In this document: positions 1 to 8,436 of the stretch, piece after piece
Numbering within the stretch: position 1 is the first letter of the stretch
Layout: each line of letters begins with the position of its first letter
From: Burkholderiales bacterium
GTDB taxonomy: Bacteria > Pseudomonadota > Gammaproteobacteria > Burkholderiales > SG8-39
Assembly (NCBI GenBank): GCA_014860355.1
Contig: JACZJV010000115.1
Coordinates: 31,422-95,421 of the forward strand
Length of the DNA stretch: 64,000 nucleotides
Reading direction: 5' to 3'
Made by a program: the position numbers and the translations under genes
The notes under the pieces: generated by a model
The model's input: only the letters and a program-made list of their open reading frames with translations
The model's database searches: none
Told to the model about the DNA's origin: nothing

Positions 1-3000
1 GGTAGAGCACGCGGTGCTGCTGGCCCCGCTGGCTACGTGGTCCATCGGGGTCTTGATCGGCTTGAACCGGACGCTATAGGTATTCGCTCCGATCGCCGGC
101 ATGTTGTGGCAGACCGAACACTGCGCCGAAGTCGGAATGTGCGGCGTGGGCTTCGCCAGGCCGGGCCCGCTCGTATGGCAGCTCGCGCATTTGGTCTGGT
201 CTGCCGCCTGGTGCGCGTAGCCAACCCCCGCCCAGGTGACCGTGCCCGAGTGGCAGCCGCTGGAATCGCACGCGAGCGTGGTGGCCACATGCGTAGCCGG
301 CTTCGTCTGTGCATTCGCCGCGACGTATGCGCCGCCATGGCAGCTCGCGCACGGCGTCGCCACCACCGCGGTGTGATCCATGGTCGCCGGCGAGAATGCG
401 GTAAAGCTCTTGTGGCAGGCATTGCACTGGATCGTACCGGTCGGTATGTGGCTGGCGCTTTTCGTTTGGGCGTTCTCGCTCAGATAGGCGCCGCTGTGGC
501 AGGTCGAGCAGCTGGTGACGCTGACCAGGGCGTGGTTCATCGAACGCGCGGCCCAGCCGACCGTGCTCGTATGGCAACCGTCGCATTGGGCGGTGGTGGG
601 AATATGCGTCGCCCCCTGCGGATTGGCGTTGGTTGACGCATAGGTCGCGTTGTGGCAGCTCGAGCACTGGCCGGCCAGGCCGGTGTGGTTCATCTGCGCC
701 GGCCTGAACGCGACGTAGTTCGTGTGGCAGCTGTCGCACTGCTTCGTCGTCGGCACATGAAAGCTGGGTTTTGACAAGCCCGTCCCGCCCGCCTTGTGGC
801 AGTTCGAGCAATTGCCGATTGCCGTGCCATCATGGGCGAAGGTGACGGTTGCCCAGGTCGTCATGCTCTTGTGGCAGGTGTCGCACTGCGCGCTCGTGGG
901 CGTGTGCGTGGGCGGCTTCATCTGCGCGTTTTCGCTCAGATACTGCCCGCTGTGGCAACTCGAGCAGTTTCCGGTCGCGTTGGCCGGATGGACCATGAGC
1001 CGCAGCGTCCAGACTGTGGTGCTGCTGTGGCAGGTATCGCACTGGCGGGCTTCCGGAATGTGGGTCGCTCCCTGCCGGTCCGCACCTGCGAACACGTAGG
1101 ATCCGTTGTGGCAGGTGGAACATTGCCCGACAGTCCCGGTGTGGTTCATGAACGCCGGCTTGAATGCGACAAAGTTGGTATGGCAGGTGTCGCATTGGAG
1201 CGATGTCGGAATGTGATTGGTCGGCTTGGAGAGCCCCGTCCCGCCTGGTTTGTGACAGTTCGAACACACGCCGACGGTATTCGCGTCGTGAGCGAAGGTG
1301 GCACTCGCCCAGGTCACCGTGCTCTTGTGGCAGGAATCGCACTGCGCGCTCGTGACGACGTGCGTCGTCGGCTTCATCTGCGCGTTCGCCGTCAGGTAGC
1401 CGCCGCTATGGCAGGTCGAGCACTGGCCGGCGAGACCCGTGTGATCCATCGTTGCCGGCGAGAACGCGGTAAAGCCCCTGTGGCATGTGCTGCACTGGGT
1501 CGTGCCAACCGGTATGTGGCTGGCGCTCTTCGTTTGCGCATTCTCGCTCAGATAGGCGCCGCTGTGGCAGGTCGAGCAGCTAGTGGCGGTGACCAGAGCG
1601 TGATCCATCGAACGCGCAGTCCATCCGACCGTGCTCGTATGGCAGCCGTCGCATTGGGCGGTGGTGGGGATGTGCGTCGTCCCCTGCGGATTGGCGTTGG
1701 AAGACGCGTAGGTGGCGTTGTGGCAGCTCGAGCACTGGCCGGCAAGGCCGGTGTGGTTCATCTGCGCCGGCCTGAACGCGACGTAGTTCGTGTGGCAGGT
1801 ATCGCACTGCTTCGTCGTCGGCACATGAAAGCTGGGCTTGGACAAGCCCGTTCCGCCTGCCTTGTGACAGTTCGCGCAATTGCCGACGGCGGTGGCGTCG
1901 TGAGCGAAGGTGACGGTTGCCCAAGTCGTCATGCTCTTGTGGCAGGTATCGCACTGCGCGCTCGTGGGCGTGTGCGTGGGCGGTTTCATCTGTGCGTTTT
2001 CGCTCAGATACTGCCCGCTGTGGCAACTCGAGCAGTTTCCGGTCGCGGTGGCCGGATGGACCATGAGCCGCTGCGTCCAGACCGTGGTGCTGCTGTGGCA
2101 GGTATCGCACTGGCGCGTATCCGGGATGTGGTTCGTTCCCTGTTTTTCCGCACCGGCGAACACGTAGGCGCCGGTATGGCATAGGTTGCAACGCCCGGCA
2201 GTACCGGTGTGGTTCATGAACGCCGGACTGAACGCGACGTAATTGGCATGGCAGGTATCGCACTGTAGCGTAGTCGGCACGTGGTTGGTCGGCTTGGACA
2301 GTCCCGTCCCGCCTGGCTTGTGGCAGGTATCGCACGCGCCGATGGTGCTGGCGTCGTGTGCGAAGGTGGCGCTCGCCCAGGTCACCGTGCTCTTGTGGCA
2401 GGTATCGCATTGCGCGCTTGTGACGATGTGCGTCGCCGGCTTCATCTGTGCATTCGCCGTCAAATAGGCACCGCTATGGCAGTTCGAACACTGGCCGGCG
2501 AGGCCCGTGTGATCCATCGTCGCCGGCGTAAATGCGACGAAGCCAAGGTGGCAGGTGTCGCAGGAACTGTTAGTCAATATGTGCGTCGCGGACTTCGCCT
2601 GGGCATTGGCGAATGCGTACGTTCCAGCATGGCAGCTCGCGCACTGTCCCGCGGTTCCCGTATGGTCCATCCGGGCCGGCCTGAACGCGGCGTAACTCTT
2701 GTGGCAACTGTCGCATTGCTGTGTGGTCGGCACGTGCGGCGTAGGCTTGGAAAGCCCCGCTCCACCGGGGAAATGACAGCTCGAGCAGTTTCCGGCATAG
2801 GTCTTAGTAGCATCCGTGTGCGCATAGGTCGCGCCTGCCCAGGAGGTCGTGTTCGCGTGGCATCCGCTGCTATCGCATTGCGCGCTTGTTACTACGTGCG
2901 TTGCCGGCTTCGTTTGCGCATTCTGCGATACGTAGCTTCCGTCATGACAGTTCGAGCACTTTCCCGCCATGCCGGTGTGGTTCATCTTCACGTCGGTAAA

Positions 3001-3816
3001 GGCAATGTGATTGGTATGGCAGACATCGCATTGCGTCGTGCCCGTCGGGATGTGCGCCGGCGGCCTTCCGCTGGCAGTCTGGCCGTTGTGGCATTGCGAG
3101 CACCGGCCCCAGGCCGACGGATCATGCGTATATCGCGCATCGAAGAAAGTCACCGTGCTGGTGTGGCAGACGTCGCACTGAGCGTTTGTGGGGACGTGGA
3201 AGGCGGCTTTGCCCACAGCTGTCCTACCATTGTGGCAGGCCGAGCATCGTCCCACCGAGGTCGCATCGTGCACCATCTTCTTGGTCGGGGCCCATGCGCC
3301 GACTGTATGGCAGGCATCGCAGTTCGCGGTGGTGGGCAGGTGCATGGGAGATTTAGCCGGGGCAGAGGTGTATTGGCCATTGTGGCAGCGCTCGCATTGG
3401 CCCTGCATGTCGAGCGTGTGCTGCATACGCACCTGGGTCCAGCCGTATTGCGTGTGGCATTCCCGGCAAGACTGGTTTGGGGGATTCGGAATATGCGTGG
3501 GCGGCTGGTAGGTGCTCGCCCTTCCGCCTCCCTGGATATGGCAACCGTTACAGCTTACCGGCAGGCCTCGCGAGGGGACGCCGGACTTGTGGCAATCCTC
3601 GCAAGCTAGGCGCATGTGAACGCCTTCCAGTATGAACCCCGTCGTCGCGTGGTTGAACCCGGCGGGGGTTTGTCCATAGGCCGTGGACGCCAGCGACGCG
3701 CTCAGGCCCAACAAGACGGCCCATAATATGCGCAGGGCACCGAAGGTCAAGGTGTCGATCCGACCTCGCGGCACGACTGTTCGCGGATTGACGTCGATTG
3801 TTTTTATCGCGCTCAC
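1..3816 (-). CDS. Giant exported multihaem cytochrome c (at least 47 haem motifs, C-terminus cut off by window edge)
   Basis: The GTG start at 3816 is preceded by a GGGAGGAG ribosome site, and the frame stays open for 1272 codons to base 1. A long n-region is followed by a hydrophobic segment at about residues 24-42, with likely cleavage near AYG/Q (46-47), so the protein is exported. From Cys72 to His1237 I count 47 haem c motifs: 45 are CXXCH, mostly CDTCH, CSSCH or CSNCH, and two are the longer CDSSGCH (CX4CH). A further Cys-Ser-Thr at 1270-1272 starts a 48th. Spacing is about one haem per 27 residues, with regular extra histidines (THIPT, MNHTG, FAHDA) that could be distal ligands. The CX4CH/CXXCH mixture resembles the Geobacter-type CxxxxCH...CXXCH repeat proteins and cytochrome c7-like families. 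The likely role is electron transfer or storage in the periplasm or outside the cell. It is divergent from an outer-membrane barrel gene and a CcmI-like gene. Full length and electron partner are not visible. Confidence 0.96.
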   Translation of the reverse strand, partial: MSAIKTIDVNPRTVVPRGRIDTLTFGALRILWAVLLGLSASLASTAYGQTPAGFNHATTGFILEGVHMRLACEDCHKSGVPSRGLPVSCNGCHIQGGGRASTYQPPTHIPNPPNQSCRECHTQYGWTQVRMQHTLDMQGQCERCHNGQYTSAPAKSPMHLPTTANCDACHTVGAWAPTKKMVHDATSVGRCSACHNGRTAVGKAAFHVPTNAQCDVCHTSTVTFFDARYTHDPSAWGRCSQCHNGQTASGRPPAHIPTGTTQCDVCHTNHIAFTDVKMNHTGMAGKCSNCHDGSYVSQNAQTKPATHVVTSAQCDSSGCHANTTSWAGATYAHTDATKTYAGNCSSCHFPGGAGLSKPTPHVPTTQQCDSCHKSYAAFRPARMDHTGTAGQCASCHAGTYAFANAQAKSATHILTNSSCDTCHLGFVAFTPATMDHTGLAGQCSNCHSGAYLTANAQMKPATHIVTSAQCDTCHKSTVTWASATFAHDASTIGACDTCHKPGGTGLSKPTNHVPTTLQCDTCHANYVAFSPAFMNHTGTAGRCNLCHTGAYVFAGAEKQGTNHIPDTRQCDTCHSSTTVWTQRLMVHPATATGNCSSCHSGQYLSENAQMKPPTHTPTSAQCDTCHKSMTTWATVTFAHDATAVGNCANCHKAGGTGLSKPSFHVPTTKQCDTCHTNYVAFRPAQMNHTGLAGQCSSCHNATYASSNANPQGTTHIPTTAQCDGCHTSTVGWTARSMDHALVTATSCSTCHSGAYLSENAQTKSASHIPVGTTQCSTCHRGFTAFSPATMDHTGLAGQCSTCHSGGYLTANAQMKPTTHVVTSAQCDSCHKSTVTWASATFAHDANTVGVCSNCHKPGGTGLSKPTNHIPTSLQCDTCHTNFVAFKPAFMNHTGTVGQCSTCHNGSYVFAGADRQGATHIPEARQCDTCHSSTTVWTLRLMVHPANATGNCSSCHSGQYLSENAQMKPPTHTPTSAQCDTCHKSMTTWATVTFAHDGTAIGNCSNCHKAGGTGLSKPSFHVPTTKQCDSCHTNYVAFRPAQMNHTGLAGQCSSCHNATYASTNANPQGATHIPTTAQCDGCHTSTVGWAARSMNHALVSVTSCSTCHSGAYLSENAQTKSASHIPTGTIQCNACHKSFTAFSPATMDHTAVVATPCASCHGGAYVAANAQTKPATHVATTLACDSSGCHSGTVTWAGVGYAHQAADQTKCASCHTSGPGLAKPTPHIPTSAQCSVCHNMPAIGANTYSVRFKPIKTPMDHVASGASSTACST
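373..2508 (-). repeat. Two tandem copies of a 1068-bp unit inside the multihaem cytochrome gene
   Basis: Positions 373-1440 and 1441-2508 align at a constant offset of 1068 bp (356 codons, 14 haem motifs). For example, 571 matches 1639 and 841-900 matches 1909-1968 with very few differences. The 14-haem unit is itself built of two-haem modules of about 50 residues. Similarity continues more weakly on both sides, so the gene appears to have grown by repeated in-frame unit duplication. The boundaries are approximate. Confidence 0.85.
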
Positions 3817-3839
3817 CTGACTCCTCCCGGAGATACTAG

Positions 3840-3867
3840 AGTTTAGTCTTGCACAACGAAATTGCAA
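3840..3867 (-). promoter_or_regulatory. Predicted sigma70-type promoter of the multihaem cytochrome
   Basis: Reading the minus strand, TTGCAA (3867-3862) and TAAACT (3845-3840) are separated by 16 nt and lie about 24 nt upstream of the GTG start. The stretch is AT-rich compared with its surroundings. This is an inference from motif match only. Confidence 0.35.
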
Positions 3868-3872
3868 AATCC

Positions 3873-3903
3873 GATGTCTTTCTGATGTCATTCTGATGTC
3901 ATT
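3873..3903 (+). promoter_or_regulatory. Three GATGTC direct repeats with exact 11-bp period in the divergent promoter region
   Basis: GATGTC occurs at 3873, 3884 and 3895, one helical turn apart. The last two extend to ATGTCAT-N4-ATGTCAT, which differs from the classical PhoB box half-site (CTGTCAT) by one base each. A TATTAG hexamer at 3915-3920 lies at the usual distance for a PhoB/OmpR-class activated promoter directed to the 4035 gene. The arrangement suggests a response-regulator operator shared by the cytochrome and the barrel operon. The regulator's identity is unknown. Confidence 0.45.
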
Positions 3904-4034
3904 GTCTGATACGCTATTAGTGCTTAATTCACAATATTCAAAAAGAAAACGAGCACCTGTGTATTTTTTGCGATCCGTGAATTTTTCGCCGTTTCAGGAG
4001 CGGATCGTCCAACAACCTTTGCGGTAGTGCGATA

Positions 4035-4499
4035 ATGAAAACCATGAAAGCGATGAACCAGCCAGGCAGAAAGTCACTTAAGCGATCAGTTAAAGCGATG
4101 GCGTGGCTGTTTCGCGCCGTAGTACTGATGGCGATGACCCTGGCCACCGCGCACGGTCAGGCGCTGGATGCCGTCGACGTCAAGCAACGTGAAGCAGACG
4201 TTGAAATCATTCTCCGATTTTCCACTCAGATCCAGTATGTGCGTCATAACCCGCTCGAACAAGGGCAATCGCTAAGGATCTACGTCAGGCTAGTCGGAGT
4301 AGGTCTTAAACCCGGTGACCTAGCGCCCAGTACCCGGCGCACCCCGCCGCACGGGCCGGCGCCTGCCGCCGTCATAAGATTTCCGGAGCACGACGGCGCC
4401 GTGTCGATTGCCTTCGATCAGTCCACGCGCTTTAGCGTGCGTCCCGGCTCCGATGGTCGAAGTATCAGCATATTGATCCCGGCGCGGCCCGATGGCTGA
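4035..4499 (+). CDS. Small exported protein with the same beta-rich domain as the downstream barrel protein
   Basis: 154 residues. A basic N-terminus and hydrophobic segment (about 20-40, ending in AHG/Q) look like a signal peptide. The rest is a single copy of a roughly 105-residue domain that is found twice more in the next gene. All three share a start like (S/A)xDxVDV, an E(A/V)EIxxRF stretch, and an end like DGxxSIAFDxxTxFSVRxGSDGRSI. The domain's alternating hydrophobic pattern recalls AMIN-type periplasmic beta domains, but I cannot assign it to a named family. The gene overlaps the next by 8 nt (ATG at 4492 inside its last codons), indicating translational coupling. An upstream ribosome site is weak, and the ATG at 4059 could also be the start. 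It is likely a periplasmic accessory of the outer-membrane complex. Confidence 0.75.
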   Translation: MKTMKAMNQPGRKSLKRSVKAMAWLFRAVVLMAMTLATAHGQALDAVDVKQREADVEIILRFSTQIQYVRHNPLEQGQSLRIYVRLVGVGLKPGDLAPSTRRTPPHGPAPAAVIRFPEHDGAVSIAFDQSTRFSVRPGSDGRSISILIPARPDG

Positions 4500-7400
4500 G
4501 GCAGTGTCGCGGCGCCTTCCGTTGACACCAGTCCGCCTCTGCGTCGCGCTAGCCGCGATAGTCGCGGCTAGCGCGACGCATGCGCAGTCGATCGACAACG
4601 TCGACATACGGCGCCTGGGCGAAGAAGCCGAAATAGCCATCCGCTTCACGGCCCCGCTGCATTATCTTCGACACGCGCCCGTGGATTTTGGGACCTCGCT
4701 GCACATCTATACGCAGCCGACGCTTCGCGCGGCGCGGGATCCCGAATCCCGCAAAGACACAAGGCGCGCACCAGATACGGATTTGGTTCCTGAATTTACA
4801 CTGACCTACCCGGATACCGACGGTTCCTTGTCCATCGCATTCGCCAAACCGACACCGTTTGCCGCGCGCGGCGGAAGCGACGGCAGGAGCATCATTGTGA
4901 CGGTGCCTGCCTTGCCAAATGCGAAGGACTGGGTAGTACAGATGAAGGGCATCGCGCCCGAGGCGAAGCCGCTGCCGGCGCAGATTTTTGCCGACCTCGC
5001 GCCATCGAATACGGCCGCCGCTGCATCTGCTTCTGCGGGCCGGAGCATCGAGGACATCGCCGTCCAACGCGTGGGTAATCAAGCCGAAATTCAAATCCGC
5101 TTCACTTCGCCGGTGCGCCTCACGCGGCCCACGGCCCCGGGGGCTGGTGATTCCGTGGTCCTGTATCCGCGGCTATTTCAAGCCGGAAAATCATCGGAGA
5201 CGCAGGGGCGGGAATCAAACCGGGTGGAGGGAATCGATTTGATTCCCCCTTTCAGCGTAAGCTATCCCGAAGCCGACGGATCGCTCGCCTTGCGCTTTGA
5301 CCGCGCAACACGCTATTCCGTGGGGCCAGGCCCCGACGACAGGAGCATCAACATTGTCGTACCTGCGATTCCGGGGGCGAAGGATTTCTCGCTTTACGTG
5401 CAAGGCGCGCCACCCGGGCCTATAGCGACAGCAGGCAGGGCTCCCGCGGCTGTGCCCGCCGTCGCAGCGCCACTATTGCTCGCCGGAAATTCCACGCTGC
5501 CGGATGTGCCTGCGGAGTCGACGGCAGCGGTAGTATCGGCGTTCGCGCCGAGGGCGCCGGAACCGGCGTCAGTTCCCCTGGCGGGACCAGCCGCACCCAC
5601 ACCGGCTGCGCCGCCCGCGCCAGCAACTGCAAATGGAATGCCGGCGGCCGCAGCCTCACCCACCGCTGCTGCACCACCGACGGTCGGAGTGCGTTTGGCG
5701 ACTCCCGACGCGCCGGCGCGTTCCGCTGCGCCCATTGTTCTGGCGGCAGCACCGATTGCGCAGCAACCGGACCCGGCTCCACCGCCAGAGGCTGCGCCGC
5801 CGGCAGCGTCGGCGACGTCCACACCTGCGCCTGCACCGGTTCCGGCAGCCGAACTTCCGACGGCGGCACCGCTGACGCCGGAGGAGATTGAGGCTAGGGC
5901 CAAATCGGCGATGGAAGAAGCACAGCGCGCACTTGCCAGCCAGCGCGGCGTGGTGGCGGCAGAGCGCCTCGACAAGGTGCTGGCTCTGCCGCCGAACAGC
6001 CAATCGCGCCTGGCGCAGGCTTTGATGGGCGAGGCGCGCGAATACAGCGGCGAGCTGCGCAAGGCGAGGGCCGAGTACGAGCTCTACCTCAAGCGCTATC
6101 CAGACGGCGCCGAAGCTGCGCGAGTGAAGGAACGTCTCGCAGCCCTGAACACGACGATGACCCAGACGGCTGCCGCCGCGCCGGCCGGATCAGGATTGGC
6201 AAAACCGGCCGAATGGACCGTCTATGGAAGCTTTTCGCAGTACGGCTACCGCGGCAACTCGCAGATTGAAACCATCACTCCGCCGCCCCCAGGGGAGCTT
6301 ACGTTCAACTCCGACAAGCTGTCGCTGCAGGATCAGAACTCCATCATTTCGACTTTGGATCTGAACGCGCGCAAGCGCGACGCTACCCGCGATACCCGCA
6401 TCGTGTTTCGAGACACTGATACGCGCAATCATCTCGAAGGGCAGCCGCAGGTAAATCGACTCTACAACGCTTATTTCGAGCAGACGGACCGCAAAGTCGG
6501 CTATCTGATGCGCGTGGGCCGACAGCTGGGCGCGGGGGGCGGCGTATTTGGGCGATTCGACGGCGTTTGGGCGGGCTACGACGTGAATCCGACCTGGCGG
6601 GTCAACGGCGTTGTCGGCAGGCCGGTTGAATACGGCACCCCGCTGACGCGCAGCGTTCAGGGAATCAGTGTCGACCGTCAGCCTCAGCTCGGCGAACCCG
6701 GACTCAGCGCATACTATGTCGAACAACCGCTGGAGGGACTCGACGACCGCAAGGCCGTCGGATTGGAGGGCAGATATTTCGACCAGCGCAGCACGGTATA
6801 CACCATGCTCGATTACGACTTGAACTTCCGCAGCCTGAACATCGTGATGGCGCAAGCCAATTGGCGCTCCGATGCGGGAACTAGCTATTTCGCCAACATC
6901 GACATACGAAAGACGCCGCCGCTGAGCCTGCTCACGGCGCTGCCGGCGCAGCAGGTAATCGATCCCGTCACCGGGCTACCCATATTCCTGGATTTGCGCA
7001 CGGCGGTCAGCACTACTGCGTACAACCTGGGTGTAAGTGAAATGCGCAATCAGGCGTCGATACTTACCGCGACCTCGCGACTGTACTCGATCGGGTTCAA
7101 TCACCCCTTGACACCTCGTTGGCAGCTGGGGGCTGATTATCGGCTGGCAGATATAACGGGGACCGACGGCGTCGGTGCCATGCCGCCCCAGCCGGGCTCG
7201 GGCGCAAGCAATGTGTACTCCGGCACGGCGCTAGGCACCAGCCTCGCGCTGCCGAACGACACGCTGGTGATGAACGCGAGCCTGATCGATAATCCGACCG
7301 CGTTCGGGCAGGCCTACAACGTTAGCTACGTCGTTCCATATAAGGCCTGGCGTTTCGACGCGAACTTTCGCTACTACGCGCAGAGCGACAATCAGGACCA

Positions 7401-7569
7401 GAAGCAGACGCGCGTTTCGCCGTCGCTCAGGATAGCGTATAGCTGGCGAGACAGCATCACGCTTGAAATGGAGGCGGGATACGAAAACGTCAACGAGACC
7501 GGGCCGCTACGCGAGGTACACTCGCGCCGGCAATATTTCTTCGGCGGCTACCGGTGGGATTTTCATTGA
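4492..7569 (+). CDS. Outer-membrane beta-barrel protein with two N-terminal AMIN-like domains, Pro/Ala linker and TPR-like region
   Basis: 1025 residues. The layout is: signal peptide 1-32 (ends ATHA/Q); domain copy 1 about 33-140; domain copy 2 about 185-300; a Pro/Ala-rich flexible linker about 305-460; a helical TPR-like segment about 462-560; and a C-terminal part about 574-1025. That last part has alternating aromatic and polar strands, many Tyr/Arg/Asp turns, and ends YRWDFH, as expected for a large outer-membrane barrel. The architecture fits a porin-like channel anchored to periplasmic proteins. It sits divergent to the giant cytochrome and directly upstream of a CcmI-like gene, so a porin-cytochrome role is plausible. 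It is not an obvious MtrB/PioB homologue by eye, and no N-terminal CXXC was seen. Channel function is inference. Confidence 0.8.
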   Translation: MAEAVSRRLPLTPVRLCVALAAIVAASATHAQSIDNVDIRRLGEEAEIAIRFTAPLHYLRHAPVDFGTSLHIYTQPTLRAARDPESRKDTRRAPDTDLVPEFTLTYPDTDGSLSIAFAKPTPFAARGGSDGRSIIVTVPALPNAKDWVVQMKGIAPEAKPLPAQIFADLAPSNTAAAASASAGRSIEDIAVQRVGNQAEIQIRFTSPVRLTRPTAPGAGDSVVLYPRLFQAGKSSETQGRESNRVEGIDLIPPFSVSYPEADGSLALRFDRATRYSVGPGPDDRSINIVVPAIPGAKDFSLYVQGAPPGPIATAGRAPAAVPAVAAPLLLAGNSTLPDVPAESTAAVVSAFAPRAPEPASVPLAGPAAPTPAAPPAPATANGMPAAAASPTAAAPPTVGVRLATPDAPARSAAPIVLAAAPIAQQPDPAPPPEAAPPAASATSTPAPAPVPAAELPTAAPLTPEEIEARAKSAMEEAQRALASQRGVVAAERLDKVLALPPNSQSRLAQALMGEAREYSGELRKARAEYELYLKRYPDGAEAARVKERLAALNTTMTQTAAAAPAGSGLAKPAEWTVYGSFSQYGYRGNSQIETITPPPPGELTFNSDKLSLQDQNSIISTLDLNARKRDATRDTRIVFRDTDTRNHLEGQPQVNRLYNAYFEQTDRKVGYLMRVGRQLGAGGGVFGRFDGVWAGYDVNPTWRVNGVVGRPVEYGTPLTRSVQGISVDRQPQLGEPGLSAYYVEQPLEGLDDRKAVGLEGRYFDQRSTVYTMLDYDLNFRSLNIVMAQANWRSDAGTSYFANIDIRKTPPLSLLTALPAQQVIDPVTGLPIFLDLRTAVSTTAYNLGVSEMRNQASILTATSRLYSIGFNHPLTPRWQLGADYRLADITGTDGVGAMPPQPGSGASNVYSGTALGTSLALPNDTLVMNASLIDNPTAFGQAYNVSYVVPYKAWRFDANFRYYAQSDNQDQKQTRVSPSLRIAYSWRDSITLEMEAGYENVNETGPLREVHSRRQYFFGGYRWDFH

Positions 7570-7587
7570 CATGAACGCCTGCCCGGT

Positions 7588-8349
7588 ATGAACGCTCTGG
7601 TCGTTGCAGCGCTCGTTTTTCTTGCGGCGTCGCTGTCCGCACTCGTTTCCAGGAGCAGCGCGGCTAGCGAGCGCAAATGGCTGGTCTGGCTCGTCCCCGT
7701 CGTTACGGCGGCGGTAGCGGGCGGCCTGTATACCTGGTACGAAATACCGGCTGCTTCGATCGCGCTCGCCGCCGCCACACCCCGAATCAGTAGCAGCGCG
7801 ACGGTGCTAGGCAAAAGCAGCGAACTGGACGAAATGGGGAGGCAACTCGCGAACAAGTTGGGCCAGGACGCGCAACCGGCACCCGAGAGCAGCAAGCGCA
7901 ATGCCGGCGACCTGCGCGAATTGTCCAAGCGCCTGGCCGAGAAGCTCGAACGTGATCCGCAAAATGGCCCGGGCTGGGCCTTGCTGGCCAGATCCTATTC
8001 GAATACGGGACAATTCGGCGAAGCGGAGCAGGCGTTCGCCAAGGCGGCCAGACTGCAACCCGACGATGCGTCGCTGTATGCCGACTGGGCTGACGCATAC
8101 CTGAATGCGCATGAAGGCAAATGGGATCCAAGCGCTGCGGATATCGTGAAGCAGGCGCTGGCCATCGACCCCAAACTGCCCAAGGCGCTCGCTCTTGCCG
8201 GAGCCGAGGCTGGTGCGCGCGGGGACCACAAGGCCGCCGCGGATTACTGGACGCGCGCGAAAGCAGTCGTCCCTCCCGATTCTGCTGCGGCTCGCGAGGC
8301 TGAGGCGAACCTCAAGAAAGCGCAAGAACGCTCCGCCGCCAAAGGCTAG
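7588..8349 (+). CDS. CcmI/NrfG-like TPR protein, probable c-type cytochrome assembly factor
   Basis: 253 residues. Two N-terminal membrane segments (about 3-18 and 32-52) are joined by a short basic loop, as in CcmI (CycH). A linker follows, then a TPR array from about residue 105 (GPGWALLARSYSNTGQFGEAEQAF, then further repeats to about 245). In CcmI/NrfG proteins the TPR part holds apocytochrome c and delivers it to the haem lyase. The gene follows the barrel gene by 18 nt and lies next to a cytochrome needing at least 47 haems, which supports a dedicated chaperone role. No CcmF, CcmH or haem lyase gene is in the window. The inter-membrane loop is shorter than in typical CcmI. Another periplasmic TPR role is possible. 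Confidence 0.75.
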   Translation: MNALVVAALVFLAASLSALVSRSSAASERKWLVWLVPVVTAAVAGGLYTWYEIPAASIALAAATPRISSSATVLGKSSELDEMGRQLANKLGQDAQPAPESSKRNAGDLRELSKRLAEKLERDPQNGPGWALLARSYSNTGQFGEAEQAFAKAARLQPDDASLYADWADAYLNAHEGKWDPSAADIVKQALAIDPKLPKALALAGAEAGARGDHKAAADYWTRAKAVVPPDSAAAREAEANLKKAQERSAAKG

Positions 8350-8436
8350 GGCGCCCCGGCCGCATTTCAGCGCTATCGCGACCGCGCACCAGGCACAGGT
8401 CGCGCTGGCCCGTTCAGTGGGAAGAGTAGCTCCTGT

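Noticed and set aside
74..2410. Several long frames on both strands within 1-3800 (e.g. plus 796-2184 and 2281-3609, minus 1580-2410)
   Set aside because: They are other-frame readings of the repetitive cytochrome gene. Only the frame with regular CXXCH motifs, a ribosome site and a signal peptide makes sense.
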